From positions 1-64,000 of the forward strand of contig CASEER010000005.1 of assembly GCA_949287085.1 (NCBI GenBank): a DNA stretch of 64,000 bases, written 5' to 3'. Numbering within the stretch: position 1 is the first letter of the stretch; each line of letters begins with the position of its first letter. This document shows positions 56,801 through 64,000 of the stretch, in pieces. The stretch comes from an uncultured Coriobacteriaceae bacterium. GTDB taxonomy: Bacteria; Actinomycetota; Coriobacteriia; Coriobacteriales; Coriobacteriaceae. Position numbers and translations under genes: made by a program. Below the pieces are notes generated by a model, which made no database searches, was not told the DNA's origin, and was given only the letters and a program-made list of their open reading frames with translations.

Positions 56801-59705
56801 GGTTGGCGGGCAGAACGCCCCCGCGCTCCGCGGGTTTGAAACGGTGGGCACGGAGTTCACGGGCAACAAGGACGATAAGCGCGATGCCAACATCTACTTC
56901 TTCTATAAGCGCAACCGGTATGATGTAACGCTTGCGAACGCTGCGGCTACCGGTCAGGGCAGCGACTATGTGCTCCCGGAGAGCGCATGGAAGCAGCGCA
57001 TAGATGGGAAGACGCTTGCGCAGCACGGGTGGGAGCGCCAGAGTGACGGCAGCATCAAGGCCCGCTACGGCGCCTCGCTCCATCCGCTCGCAAACGCGGA
57101 GTTCATGGATTACCTTACCAGCCGAGACCGGGGCGATGGCCGTTTGCAGTCGCCCGATGTCGTGGCGGGCGAAACCCAGCGCCACTTTAGGGCATGGTTC
57201 TTGAACCAGCGTTTGAGCGTAAAGGCAGATTGGACCTCTACAACCTCCGATCTGGCGGCCGTTGCAAACAACGTGACGCTCTACGCAGGGTGGAGCACGC
57301 CTCGCTATACCACGCGCTATGCGTTGAACGGCGGCACGTGGCAAGACGGCGGCGACTCGAAGATCGAGTACAGTTTGGTGGTGGCCGATCTGCCGTGGGG
57401 AGGCGACAAGACGGGCACGGCGACCGTGTCGTTTGCCTACCCGCATCAAACGGACAACTCCAATGCGGACCTGTACTGGTATGCGCAGACCGCCGACGAT
57501 GACCATCTCTACATCGACCAGATGTACGTGGTTCCCGGAGGCGTTGGCAAGTTCATGGAGAAGGACTCCGCAAGCGGCCACTGGGCGCTCAAAGAAAGCT
57601 TTGACATCGCCGATTTGCAGGCGGCTTCTGAGGAGCCGGAGCTTGAGTCGCTGACGGGCAGGTACTTCTGCTATATGGCGGGCAACGGCACCGAGACGCA
57701 TCAGAGCCATGAGTACTACGTGAACATCAACCGCTATCTGGGTGATGAGCTTGCCGAGCCTAACAAGCCCATTCGCAACGGATACAGCTTTGCGGGTTGG
57801 TACGAGTTCGACCAAGACGAGCGGTTTGACCCGGATTCCACGGCGAGCCAAAACACCGCGCGCCAGTATCTTGCGGACGAGCTGGAGGGCTCTTCGGTAA
57901 GTATCGATGCCTATGGCGACGGATACGTGTACCTGAACTCGGTGGGCGACGCATATTTGCTGCACCGCGACCAAGAGGGGAAACTCTTCTATTATCCCGA
58001 TCAAACCGGGTACCGGCTGAGCTTCCAGCACGGGGCCTCGGTGGTAACGGGCGCGCGCGATGTCTATGCGGCGTGGGAGCCGTCGGCAGGTGCCGAGTTC
58101 CACACTTTGCATCTGGTTGAGAAGAGCGCAGTTGCATACGACAACGCGAGCTTTGCCGACTACGACCTTGATAAAGCAGACACCATTACGCTCAACATCG
58201 ACGGAAAGCCTGCGGAATACTACGTTCTAAAGAACGAAAGCCAGCAGGTCTATAACGGCAGCGTGGTCAAGGCGACGGCGTTCGAGCGCTTGGTGGACAA
58301 CGAGTCGCACGTGTGGCTACCGCAGCATGCGAGCCTGAACGTGAGCACCACCGACGCCACGCAGACGGCCACGGTGGACGCGAACGGTACGGTGAGCTTG
58401 CAGAACGACGCAGGCAGCTACCGCGTGAAGGACGATGGCGGGCAGTTTAGCTACTACGCCTACTTTGTGTACAAAAAGACCGATCAGATTACCTACAACG
58501 TCTACACCATCGACCTCTCGCTCGCGGTGGCAAAGGGTGACCTCGCCACGTACGACGACGTGTTTGACCGAGACGACCCTCCGGCAAGCGACGCCTCCTA
58601 TGTGTTGGGAGTCGAGCGGCGAAGCATGCAGCTCGAGGGTGACAAGGACCCTGTGGTGACGGTGCAGGCGCCGGATGTTCCCGGCAAGACGGTGTACCGC
58701 GACACGCAGCAGACGCTCGCGCTTGCCGCCGATGAGGGATCGAACAACGTGTACTTCTACTACGTGGCGGGCGACGGTTCAAACCGTTACACCATCACCT
58801 ACCACCTCATGCACGATGGCTCATACGAGACGGGCTGGCAGGTGGCGTTCAAGAACGTCCCGGCCGCAGACGGCGAGACGCTTGGCGCAACCCAGCTGGA
58901 GCACTTCTTTGACACCCTGGTCGATACGGCGTACGCGGCCGACGGTTACCGTGATTCCACGGAGAGCGGCGAGCAGAGTCTCTATAACCGGTATAAGGAC
59001 ATGTCCATCGAGATGGCGCGCAGCGATGCTCAGACCGAGAGCTTCACGGTGGGGGGCAACAACGGAACGAGCGCGCTCGAGCACAGCGTTGCCCGCGCCT
59101 TTAACGACGGGGCCATGGTGGATGGGCACAACCCGGCGAATGACGTGATCGTGCTGCAGGATGGCACAAACGTGGACGTATACCTCAAACTCGCGCAGCT
59201 CACGATCAAGAAGGTCGATTGGACCGATACCCCGCTTACGGGCAGCACGTTTACCCTCGAGCGCCTGAAGCTGCGCGATGGCACAGCTGCCGATGCGGGC
59301 GAGACCATGCTCGTGGATGCTGACGGCGACGGTACGCCCGAGCAGTATGTGCTCGACGATTCGTTCCCGGCGACCACGGCGACCTCCGATGCCGAGGGCA
59401 ATGCGGTGTTTTACAACCTTGCGGCAGATGAGCCACAGGTGTATCGCGTGCGGGAAACCGGCTGGCCCGCGGGCTATGCGCCCATCAAAGAGCCGGTGTA
59501 TGTCGTGGTGTACCAGAGCGATGCTCAGGGCGACCCAGTGTACCAGGTGGTTTACACCATCAAGAACAACGGGGTGGCGGAGCTGCCGCGCACGGGCGTG
59601 TTCGGCGGCACCTATGTGCCCCTGCTTGTGGGAGGCGCGCTGCTGGGCGCGGTGGCAGTGGTTGCGCTGCTACATGGTGGAGCGCGTAAAGGGCGTGATG
59701 CCTGA
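53859..59705 (+). CDS. Very large LPXTG surface protein with InlB-type repeats and C-terminal SpaA domain (probable pilus-tip adhesin)
   Basis: This 1948-residue wall-anchored protein has an N-terminal signal peptide (basic RLLRGRG, hydrophobic VAAVMVLTIAACLGVAGG). Several InlB B-repeat/Listeria-Bacteroides-type modules follow, e.g. near residues 126 (YGYDFLGWDTDGDG), 537 (KTGYSFKGWTVYRL) and 1305 (RNGYSFAGWYEFDQ). Long beta-rich regions without known motifs lie between them. The C-terminal SpaA-type Ig domain (~1780-1880) has LTIKKVDWTDTPLTGSTF and an E-box YRVRETGWPAGY, suggesting a Lys-Asn isopeptide bond. The sorting signal LPRTG is at 1909-1913, followed by a hydrophobic stretch and RKGRDA. 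It is the first of three pilus genes. The start is GTG 53859 with a weak site; a TAGAAT (53813-53818) may be its -10. Confidence 0.88.
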   Translation: MGHLGGLYRSIVRLLRGRGCVAAVMVLTIAACLGVAGGHMLDVAAAEETDDASQAVTLSLDEQKSIVQLAQKARAQEPETVDVTLDLTGGDISGLAADGWERATQDGTWSRTCDNGAELSLDAPVRYGYDFLGWDTDGDGSVNEGDLTASDGLTVTAVWQRQAMQVKFVSGSSSQVASVPYESILWSDEAHKPWESAQFDASGTATVDGITYAGDTFNNVRVQRHAFEEGFAGQGPSSYWYSFELSLDDGVSQAFFAYGGTPSFQTASDTFSHWKMTQGGEGCQVTQDGTVFRALFVSQAAYVVNIHYRQADGTTVTDSVTKVIPQADVTSGSMTVDFDIPASAHYAVQQDGIHAYHMDGSEISSTDGFTVSVGQNNSSAHATFELGKVFPGDDGAQIKYLSIVVLYTSIQVNYQVEYYQQNAARSGYVKQETVHSTVQVSYGQHITIDAKSYDGFMVAAQSRLALVDGVYLLEQDEGNSAIVWNGTTNTFTIKIYYDRASYFIYPFANSNETAADPVRVVYGNTTPTLDNITPTKTGYSFKGWTVYRLNAVGELEPEQNFTLGSSAMPAYDLYAVAEWEPVDVSFRVVLWLEQADSPSFSNVYEKEVTLTGVKSEDKLTVNTAGDALTVSSGGSGQAQTFSSKSLLEEYVKRAYADQTDFDAEQYAQFFTYDQVDTRTSAGNVALAKLAGSIGENDSQVDETFQAVVQADGTTSINVYYQRNMYSVDIVLGKYNGQQLQVATYTPGSIGASTWQNYSGSISGMQFDGLTQFDNISAAGWQNTPTTYGLADEDGTRIERSPLGRFGTKQIDGHTCLVYQVTAKFEAPVDQFWPTLSRVQVKSNGDNKSYISLGPDEQSYYRLVTSKVSGNSNILNIYGSMNEEVLLRKSNGFYAAQSTGENGASVTHTMVSYWYENANTYTYYFLREVLDASLSPANYAEFNAQKADNGQYRSGDILKYDGALYVYDTTGEGRQQQKSTNTVGGQNAPALRGFETVGTEFTGNKDDKRDANIYFFYKRNRYDVTLANAAATGQGSDYVLPESAWKQRIDGKTLAQHGWERQSDGSIKARYGASLHPLANAEFMDYLTSRDRGDGRLQSPDVVAGETQRHFRAWFLNQRLSVKADWTSTTSDLAAVANNVTLYAGWSTPRYTTRYALNGGTWQDGGDSKIEYSLVVADLPWGGDKTGTATVSFAYPHQTDNSNADLYWYAQTADDDHLYIDQMYVVPGGVGKFMEKDSASGHWALKESFDIADLQAASEEPELESLTGRYFCYMAGNGTETHQSHEYYVNINRYLGDELAEPNKPIRNGYSFAGWYEFDQDERFDPDSTASQNTARQYLADELEGSSVSIDAYGDGYVYLNSVGDAYLLHRDQEGKLFYYPDQTGYRLSFQHGASVVTGARDVYAAWEPSAGAEFHTLHLVEKSAVAYDNASFADYDLDKADTITLNIDGKPAEYYVLKNESQQVYNGSVVKATAFERLVDNESHVWLPQHASLNVSTTDATQTATVDANGTVSLQNDAGSYRVKDDGGQFSYYAYFVYKKTDQITYNVYTIDLSLAVAKGDLATYDDVFDRDDPPASDASYVLGVERRSMQLEGDKDPVVTVQAPDVPGKTVYRDTQQTLALAADEGSNNVYFYYVAGDGSNRYTITYHLMHDGSYETGWQVAFKNVPAADGETLGATQLEHFFDTLVDTAYAADGYRDSTESGEQSLYNRYKDMSIEMARSDAQTESFTVGGNNGTSALEHSVARAFNDGAMVDGHNPANDVIVLQDGTNVDVYLKLAQLTIKKVDWTDTPLTGSTFTLERLKLRDGTAADAGETMLVDADGDGTPEQYVLDDSFPATTATSDAEGNAVFYNLAADEPQVYRVRETGWPAGYAPIKEPVYVVVYQSDAQGDPVYQVVYTIKNNGVAELPRTGVFGGTYVPLLVGGALLGAVAVVALLHGGARKGRDA

Positions 59706-59787
59706 TGCGATGGCGATGACCAAGGCCCGCATGCGCGGGCAACCATATCAGACCGTGACGATAATGGATGGGGAGAAGGAGAAAACA

Positions 59788-61512
59788 ATGTTGCAAGCTA
59801 AGATTCGACGGGCCGTGGTTGCCGCAGCGGCGCTCATGCTGCTGGCGCTCACGGCGGTGCCATCAGCGTTTGCTGTGGATACAGCGGGTGTGGAAGTGGT
59901 GAGCCAGAACTCGAGCGTGACCGTGCACGTGCGCGATGCGCAGCCGGCTCATGATTCGGCTGATGGCTCGGAAATCACGAAACCTGCGGGCCAACCCATC
60001 GCCGACGCCACGCTCAAGTACGTCAAGGTGGGCGAGCTGGTGCAGTACACCACCAACGGAAAGACCTCGCTTATGTACGCGGTGAGCGACAGCGCGGAAA
60101 AGACGTTCGAGTGGACCATGACCGGCAAGACCACGGTCACGATCGGCACCGGGACATATTACCTGGTTGATGCGACTGATTTGAGCGAGTACATTAGCGG
60201 CAAGACGTCGCATGAGTTGGCTACGGTTCAGGCCGGCTGGACCGAGACTCAGATGACGGGCTCCGATGGTTCTGTGACGGTCAGCAGCCTTTCTGGTCTC
60301 TACCTGTTCATCGGTGGCGACATGCCGCAAAACGTGTCCGAGGAAATCGTGCCTTTCTTTGTGACCGCCCCGCTGCCGGATGCGAAGACAAGCGCGTGGA
60401 ACACGTCCATCCACGTGTACCCCAAGGTCGATACGTCGAGCGCTATCACCGTTGCCAAGCAGGTTAAGTATGCCAGCAAAAATGATCAGGCATACGCTGC
60501 GATCAAGAGCGTGAACGCTAATACGACCCTGAGCTATCGCGTTCAGATTACCATTCCGGCCGACGTGCAGAACCTCGACAAGTTCACGCTGACGGATACC
60601 TTGCCCACGGGTGTTTCGTTTGCAGACGCGATGCCTACGGCAACGGTGACTTCGACGGGGGTTACGCTTGGCCAGAGCGATTACTCCTGCTCGTGCGACA
60701 CGACAAAGCGAGAGATCACCTTCAGCTTGACGCAGAGCGGTAAGCAGAAGTTCCCGACGACCCCCACAGCGCAAGCGACGATCGCGATTACCTACAACGT
60801 CTACGTGAACAACACGGCAAACCTTGCCGATAGCTTGACCAACACGGCGGACCTCTCGTACTCCTTCGTGGGCAACAGCAAGGACATTGAGGCCAATGCC
60901 CAGGCGACGGTCTATACCTACGGCATGGATCTCACCAAGACGTTTAGCGATAGCCCCCAAACGTTCCCGACCGGTGCCATCTTTGCGCTCTATACGGATA
61001 AGCAGTGCACGGAGAGTAGCGCCATCAAGGTAACCGGAAACAACGGTGTCTATTGGGTTGACGCAAGCGGGAACGGTCCGACCATGACGGTCGTTCAAGA
61101 TGGTACGAATACCGATGGCACCCTGACCCTTAAGGGCCTTGCCGCGGGCACGTACTACCTCAAGGAAACCGCCGCGCCCGATGGTTACGGCGTGCTGCAT
61201 GACCCCATCAAGGTTACGATTGCGGCTGGTGCTAGCGGTGCTAGCACGTCCGGTCTCGACAGCGCCATCAAGAACCCCACGGCGACCGTGAACGATGCTG
61301 CGGCGACCATTGCCGCGCGTACCGATAACGACGACAACACCTCCGCTGGCCTGGTGCAGCTTACGGTGGAGAACAAGCCCCAGAACTTCATCTGGGGGCT
61401 GCTGCCTCAGACCGGTAGCGTGGGCTCCTTCATGCTTGTTGCGGCGGGCCTGGCCATTGTGGGCTTCGTCGTGATCATGATTGCGTCGCGCCGCCGCGGT
61501 AACCGCGCCTAG
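59788..61512 (+). CDS. LPXTG-anchored major pilin backbone subunit
   Basis: This 574-residue pilin has a Sec signal peptide (MLQAKIRRAVVAAAALMLLALTAVPSAFA). The classical pilin motif WNTSIHVYPK ends in Lys213, the residue joined to the next subunit by sortase. A D2-type fold follows (TVAKQVKYASKNDQ, QITIPADVQNLDKFTLTDTLP). The C-terminal SpaA-like domain has the E-box GTYYLKETAAPDGYGVL. The sorting signal LPQTG is at 539-543, before a membrane helix and RRRGNRA. The ATG at 59788 follows GAGAAGGAG; the annotated frame runs far upstream inside the previous gene. It is the shaft subunit polymerised by the adjacent class C sortase. Confidence 0.93.
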   Translation: MLQAKIRRAVVAAAALMLLALTAVPSAFAVDTAGVEVVSQNSSVTVHVRDAQPAHDSADGSEITKPAGQPIADATLKYVKVGELVQYTTNGKTSLMYAVSDSAEKTFEWTMTGKTTVTIGTGTYYLVDATDLSEYISGKTSHELATVQAGWTETQMTGSDGSVTVSSLSGLYLFIGGDMPQNVSEEIVPFFVTAPLPDAKTSAWNTSIHVYPKVDTSSAITVAKQVKYASKNDQAYAAIKSVNANTTLSYRVQITIPADVQNLDKFTLTDTLPTGVSFADAMPTATVTSTGVTLGQSDYSCSCDTTKREITFSLTQSGKQKFPTTPTAQATIAITYNVYVNNTANLADSLTNTADLSYSFVGNSKDIEANAQATVYTYGMDLTKTFSDSPQTFPTGAIFALYTDKQCTESSAIKVTGNNGVYWVDASGNGPTMTVVQDGTNTDGTLTLKGLAAGTYYLKETAAPDGYGVLHDPIKVTIAAGASGASTSGLDSAIKNPTATVNDAAATIAARTDNDDNTSAGLVQLTVENKPQNFIWGLLPQTGSVGSFMLVAAGLAIVGFVVIMIASRRRGNRA

Positions 61513-61523
61513 GCGTTCTGCCC

Positions 61524-62531
61524 GTGCCGGTGTCGCGTCGACATAATCCATCCGGGCGAGGAGGTTCGCACCTGCGGGCCTCCTCGCCCTCTACGTCGCG
61601 GCGGTTCCGCATCGTCATGCTGGCGCTGCTGGTCATCGGGATCGCGCTTATAGCCTACCCGTTGGTGGGGAGCTATATGGAGGAGCGGGAGTCGGCGCAG
61701 GTGATTGCCAACTACGACGAAAAGACGGCTAAGCTGGCGGCAGATGAGGTACAGGCGGAGTTTGATGCAGCCGATGCCTATAACGAAGCGCTGAGTAAAG
61801 CCGACGTGGAGCTCACCGACCCCTTTGACCCCTCGACGATCGATGATGCGCCGGCCTCATACGACGACATCTTCAATACCGAGGGCAACGGCGTGATGGG
61901 CTATTTGGAAATCCCAAAGATCGACGTGATGATCCCCATCTATCACGGCACGGGGAACGATGTCCTGCAGCAGGGCGCGGGCCATATGAGCAACACGTCG
62001 CTCCCTACGGGAAAGCCGGGGACGCATGCCGTCTTTGCGGCGCACACGGCGCTCCCGCGCGCGCGAATGTTCACCGACCTTCCGCAGCTCAAAGAAGGCG
62101 ATGTATTCTACCTGCATATCTTGGGGCGAACGCTGGCGTATGAGGTCGATCAGATTTCCATCGTGGAGCCACAGGACTCATCAAAGCTTGCAGCGGTCGA
62201 AGGCAAGAATTACGTGACGCTCCTTACCTGTTATCCGTACGGGATCAACACGCACCGGCTGCTGGTGCGCGGGGTGGGCGTGCCGTACGAAGAGGCGCAG
62301 GCCGCGGAGGGCGAGCCGGCACAGTCGAGCATTTGGATGACGGAGTACCTGCACGGAATCGCGCTGTGTTTGGCGGTCTATATTCCCTTGGTGGCGCTGA
62401 TTGTCTACGTGGTGCGCCGCCGGAGGCGCGATGGCGGTGCTGCAGCTGCTGTGGCAGGGGGCGTACGAAAGAGCAGGGCGGTGCGCCATAAGCCGCCTGC
62501 ACGGCACAGACAAGGCAGGCGTTACAGATAG
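61524..62531 (+). CDS. srtC: Class C (pilin) sortase
   Basis: This ~335-residue pilus-polymerising transpeptidase has an N-terminal membrane helix (VMLALLVIGIALIAYPLVGSY). The class C lid DPF is at 99-101 (ELTDPFDPSTI). Catalytic His174 sits in HAVFAAHTALP, Cys236 in TLLTCYPYG, and Arg249 in HRLLVRG. A C-terminal membrane helix (LCLAVYIPLVALIVYVV) is also typical of class C. The annotated GTG 61524 has no ribosome site. GAGGAGG at 61556-61562 points to an in-frame CTG at 61572 as an alternative, unusual start, giving ~319 residues. It overlaps the 3' end of the convergent hypothetical gene by 10 bases. Confidence 0.93.
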   Translation: MPVSRRHNPSGRGGSHLRASSPSTSRRFRIVMLALLVIGIALIAYPLVGSYMEERESAQVIANYDEKTAKLAADEVQAEFDAADAYNEALSKADVELTDPFDPSTIDDAPASYDDIFNTEGNGVMGYLEIPKIDVMIPIYHGTGNDVLQQGAGHMSNTSLPTGKPGTHAVFAAHTALPRARMFTDLPQLKEGDVFYLHILGRTLAYEVDQISIVEPQDSSKLAAVEGKNYVTLLTCYPYGINTHRLLVRGVGVPYEEAQAAEGEPAQSSIWMTEYLHGIALCLAVYIPLVALIVYVVRRRRRDGGAAAAVAGGVRKSRAVRHKPPARHRQGRRYR

Positions 62532-62983
62532 GCCAAAAGCGGAAGGTAGTGCTGGGCGCTCTGGGGCACCGCGAGCGTCAGCTCCTCGCCAAGGGCATCG
62601 ACCGTTACATACGAAGGGTCCGCATAGGTGGTGACCGTGGCGCTCGCTCCCCGGTAGGTGGTGTTAAACGAGCCGGTAGCCGAGGCATCGGCGGGAAGCG
62701 TGACGACGCTCCATGAGCTGATGTTGAGCTGGTCGATGGCGCTGGTGATCTGGCTTTCGCTGAGCCCGGTAGCGCTTGCGATGTCCGAGACATGCTCGCG
62801 GAGCATAGAGTCGATGTTGCCCTTAACGCCCGAGGCATCGAGCGCCGCATTGGCAATGCCGTTGCCGAGCATGTTCTCAAGCGGCGATCCCTTGAGTGCA
62901 AAGTTCCAAGCGACCGAAAGCACGCCGAGCACCACCACGATGCCCAAGAGCGTCCCCGCAAGCGCTCGCGTTACCGTTCTCAT
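62522..62983 (-). CDS. Hypothetical secreted or membrane-anchored protein
   Basis: This 153-residue protein has an N-terminal hydrophobic helix (TRALAGTLLGIVVVLGVLSVAWNF) that is a signal anchor or signal peptide. The small exported domain has SPLENMLGNGIANAALDASGVKGNIDSMLREHVSDIASATGLSESQITSAIDQLNISSW and a beta-rich second half. No family was recognised. It is convergent with the sortase gene (10-base overlap) and follows the UPF0210 gene on the minus strand beyond a large hairpin. Confidence 0.65.
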   Translation of the reverse strand: MRTVTRALAGTLLGIVVVLGVLSVAWNFALKGSPLENMLGNGIANAALDASGVKGNIDSMLREHVSDIASATGLSESQITSAIDQLNISSWSVVTLPADASATGSFNTTYRGASATVTTYADPSYVTVDALGEELTLAVPQSAQHYLPLLAYL

Positions 62984-63123
62984 CCTGCTCTACCTCCCTC
63001 TCAGCGTCAATGGCTCCACTATTCCCCAAACCGCCCTAACGGAGCCCCTCTCCACAAGAGAAGCCCCAAAACGATGCGGCCCTCTTTGCTGTTCTCGCCC
63101 CAGCAAGAACGTAGCGAAGGCCT

Positions 63124-63213
63124 CCTCCCTCTTCCTCCGCCGCGAGTTCCGCAGCCCTTCGTAGCTCCGCTACGAAGGGCGAGGACTGCCCGAGCGCTGG
63201 AGGAAGAGGGAGG
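63124..63213. terminator. Large nested hairpin between UPF0210 and the hypothetical gene
   Basis: CCTCCCTCTTCCTCC (63124) pairs with GGAGGAAGAGGGAGG (63199-63213), and inside it CCCTTCGTAGC (63155) pairs with GCTACGAAGGG (63169-63179) around a 3-base loop. Both stems are perfect. It is placed downstream of the minus-strand UPF0210 gene. Confidence 0.7.
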
Positions 63214-63227
63214 GGACCGCCGGGAGC

Positions 63228-64000
63228 CTAGTTCTTGAGCGAGTTCAGGGGTGCCGGGAACCGCCCACCGCGATGCGCGAACACCGTGCCCGCATGCGGA
63301 TTGACCTGCATGACCGGCGCGCGGCCAAAGAGCCCACCGTATTCGACGGTGTCGCCCACGCCCTTGCCGATGGCGGGAATCACGCGCACAGCCGTGGTCT
63401 TGTTGTTGATGACGCCGATGGCCATCTCGTCGGCAATGATGCCGGCGATGGCCTCAACCGAGGTGTCGCCCGGGATGGCGATCATGTCGAGGCCCACCGA
63501 GCACACGCAGGTCATGGCCTCGAGCTTCTCGAGCGAGAGCGCGCCCGCTTCGACGGCGTCGATCATGCCGGCGTCCTCGGATACGGGGATGAACGCACCC
63601 GAGAGGCCGCCCACGCTCGAGGTGGCCATGACGCCGCCCTTCTTGACGCAGTCGTTGAGCAGGGCGAGCGCCGCCGTGGTGCCGGGGCCGCCGCAGGTGC
63701 CCACGCCGATGATCTCGAGGATGCGCGCCACCGAGTCGCCAATGGCGGGCGTCGGCGCGAGCGAGAGGTCCACGATGCCCTTCTCCACGCCCAGGCGGCG
63801 CGCGGCTTCGCGGCTCATGAGCTCGCCTGCGCGCGTGATCTTGAACGCCGTCTTCTTGATCTCCTCGGCAACTTCCATCATGTTGGCGGTCTTGGGCAGC
63901 TGCTCAAGGGCGGCGGCCATCACACCCGGGCCAGAAACGCCCACGTTAATAACGGCATCGGCCTCGCCCGAGCCGTGCACGGCACCGGCCATGAAGGGGG
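63228..64000 (-). CDS. UPF0210/PFL-family (DUF711) protein, C-terminal part
   Basis: The reading frame is open to the end of the window, so the N-terminal ~200 residues lie outside. The visible ~255 residues match the conserved UPF0210 family: [145 protein letters not shown] and [24 protein letters not shown]. Family function is poorly known; members are often paired with a small ACT-domain protein, which would lie further upstream. The C-terminus and stop are intact. Confidence 0.9.
   Translation of the reverse strand, partial: PFMAGAVHGSGEADAVINVGVSGPGVMAAALEQLPKTANMMEVAEEIKKTAFKITRAGELMSREAARRLGVEKGIVDLSLAPTPAIGDSVARILEIIGVGTCGGPGTTAALALLNDCVKKGGVMATSSVGGLSGAFIPVSEDAGMIDAVEAGALSLEKLEAMTCVCSVGLDMIAIPGDTSVEAIAGIIADEMAIGVINNKTTAVRVIPAIGKGVGDTVEYGGLFGRAPVMQVNPHAGTVFAHRGGRFPAPLNSLKN

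Overview
The window is a high-GC chromosomal segment that reads like a human-gut Coriobacteriia genome, most probably Collinsella or a close relative. This is an inference from gene content and codon style: GC-rich third positions, a class II B12-dependent ribonucleotide reductase, mannose-family PTS systems, Gram-positive LPXTG surface proteins with a class C sortase, large BTAD/SARP-type regulators, and rplM-rpsI as a pair. No 16S gene is present to confirm it. The first ~660 bases may not belong to this organism: a partial phosphofructokinase with different codon use is joined in frame to an unrelated basic tail.

Layout. 1-10.4 kb is housekeeping and hypothetical genes: PFK/tail chimera, ComF, a solute-binding lipoprotein, long-form hibernation factor, DegV, a dehydrogenase with a remarkable His/Cys-rich tail, two unknown proteins, an isocitrate-dehydrogenase-family enzyme, a SurA-like membrane protein and tRNA-Thr(CGU). 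10.6-14.8 kb on the minus strand is a Leloir operon, galM-galK-galT. 15.2-31.8 kb is a galactoside and amino-sugar island: GH35 beta-galactosidase, mannose-family PTS IIB-IIC-IID, a TPR-like gene, PTS IIA, a GntR/HutC regulator, AgaS, an N-acetylhexosamine-6-P deacetylase, a second galactokinase, a DeoR/LacR regulator, a remnant of lacF, LacA, LacB, tagatose-6-P kinase, a second DeoR regulator and a class II aldolase. 32.5-40.2 kb carries pyruvate kinase, threonine aldolase, HisRS and PEP carboxylase, followed by an 89-bp tandem repeat. 40.3-42.8 kb has an XRE-TPR regulator and an AbiEi/PD-(D/E)XK-like protein, both flanked by AT-rich repeats. 43.1-45.7 kb has rplM-rpsI, an EIIA-Glc protein and NagB. 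46.3-53.8 kb has a giant SARP regulator, YhbY and the B12-dependent RNR. 53.8-62.5 kb is a three-gene sortase-assembled pilus locus. The window ends in a convergent hypothetical gene and a partial UPF0210 gene.

How the genes fit together. The island resembles the pneumococcal bgaC-gad PTS-agaS locus, expanded to a near-complete route. Imported galactosyl or GalNAc sugars enter as phosphates or are cut by the cytosolic GH35 enzyme. GalNAc-6-P is deacetylated, then deaminated/isomerised by AgaS to tagatose-6-P. Galactose-6-P reaches the same point through LacAB, and the kinase and aldolase then yield triose phosphates. Free galactose uses galM/galK/galT. Pyruvate kinase, PEP carboxylase, EIIA-Glc and NagB nearby connect to PEP and amino-sugar metabolism. 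Together with the pilus locus, this suggests a mucin- or milk-glycan-using gut commensal (inference).

Several intergenic regions carry a dispersed family of short GGGGAC/GGACAG repeats with REP-like inverted organisation, and others carry GC-rich tandem arrays. No CRISPR array, complete insertion sequence, prophage or rRNA operon was seen.
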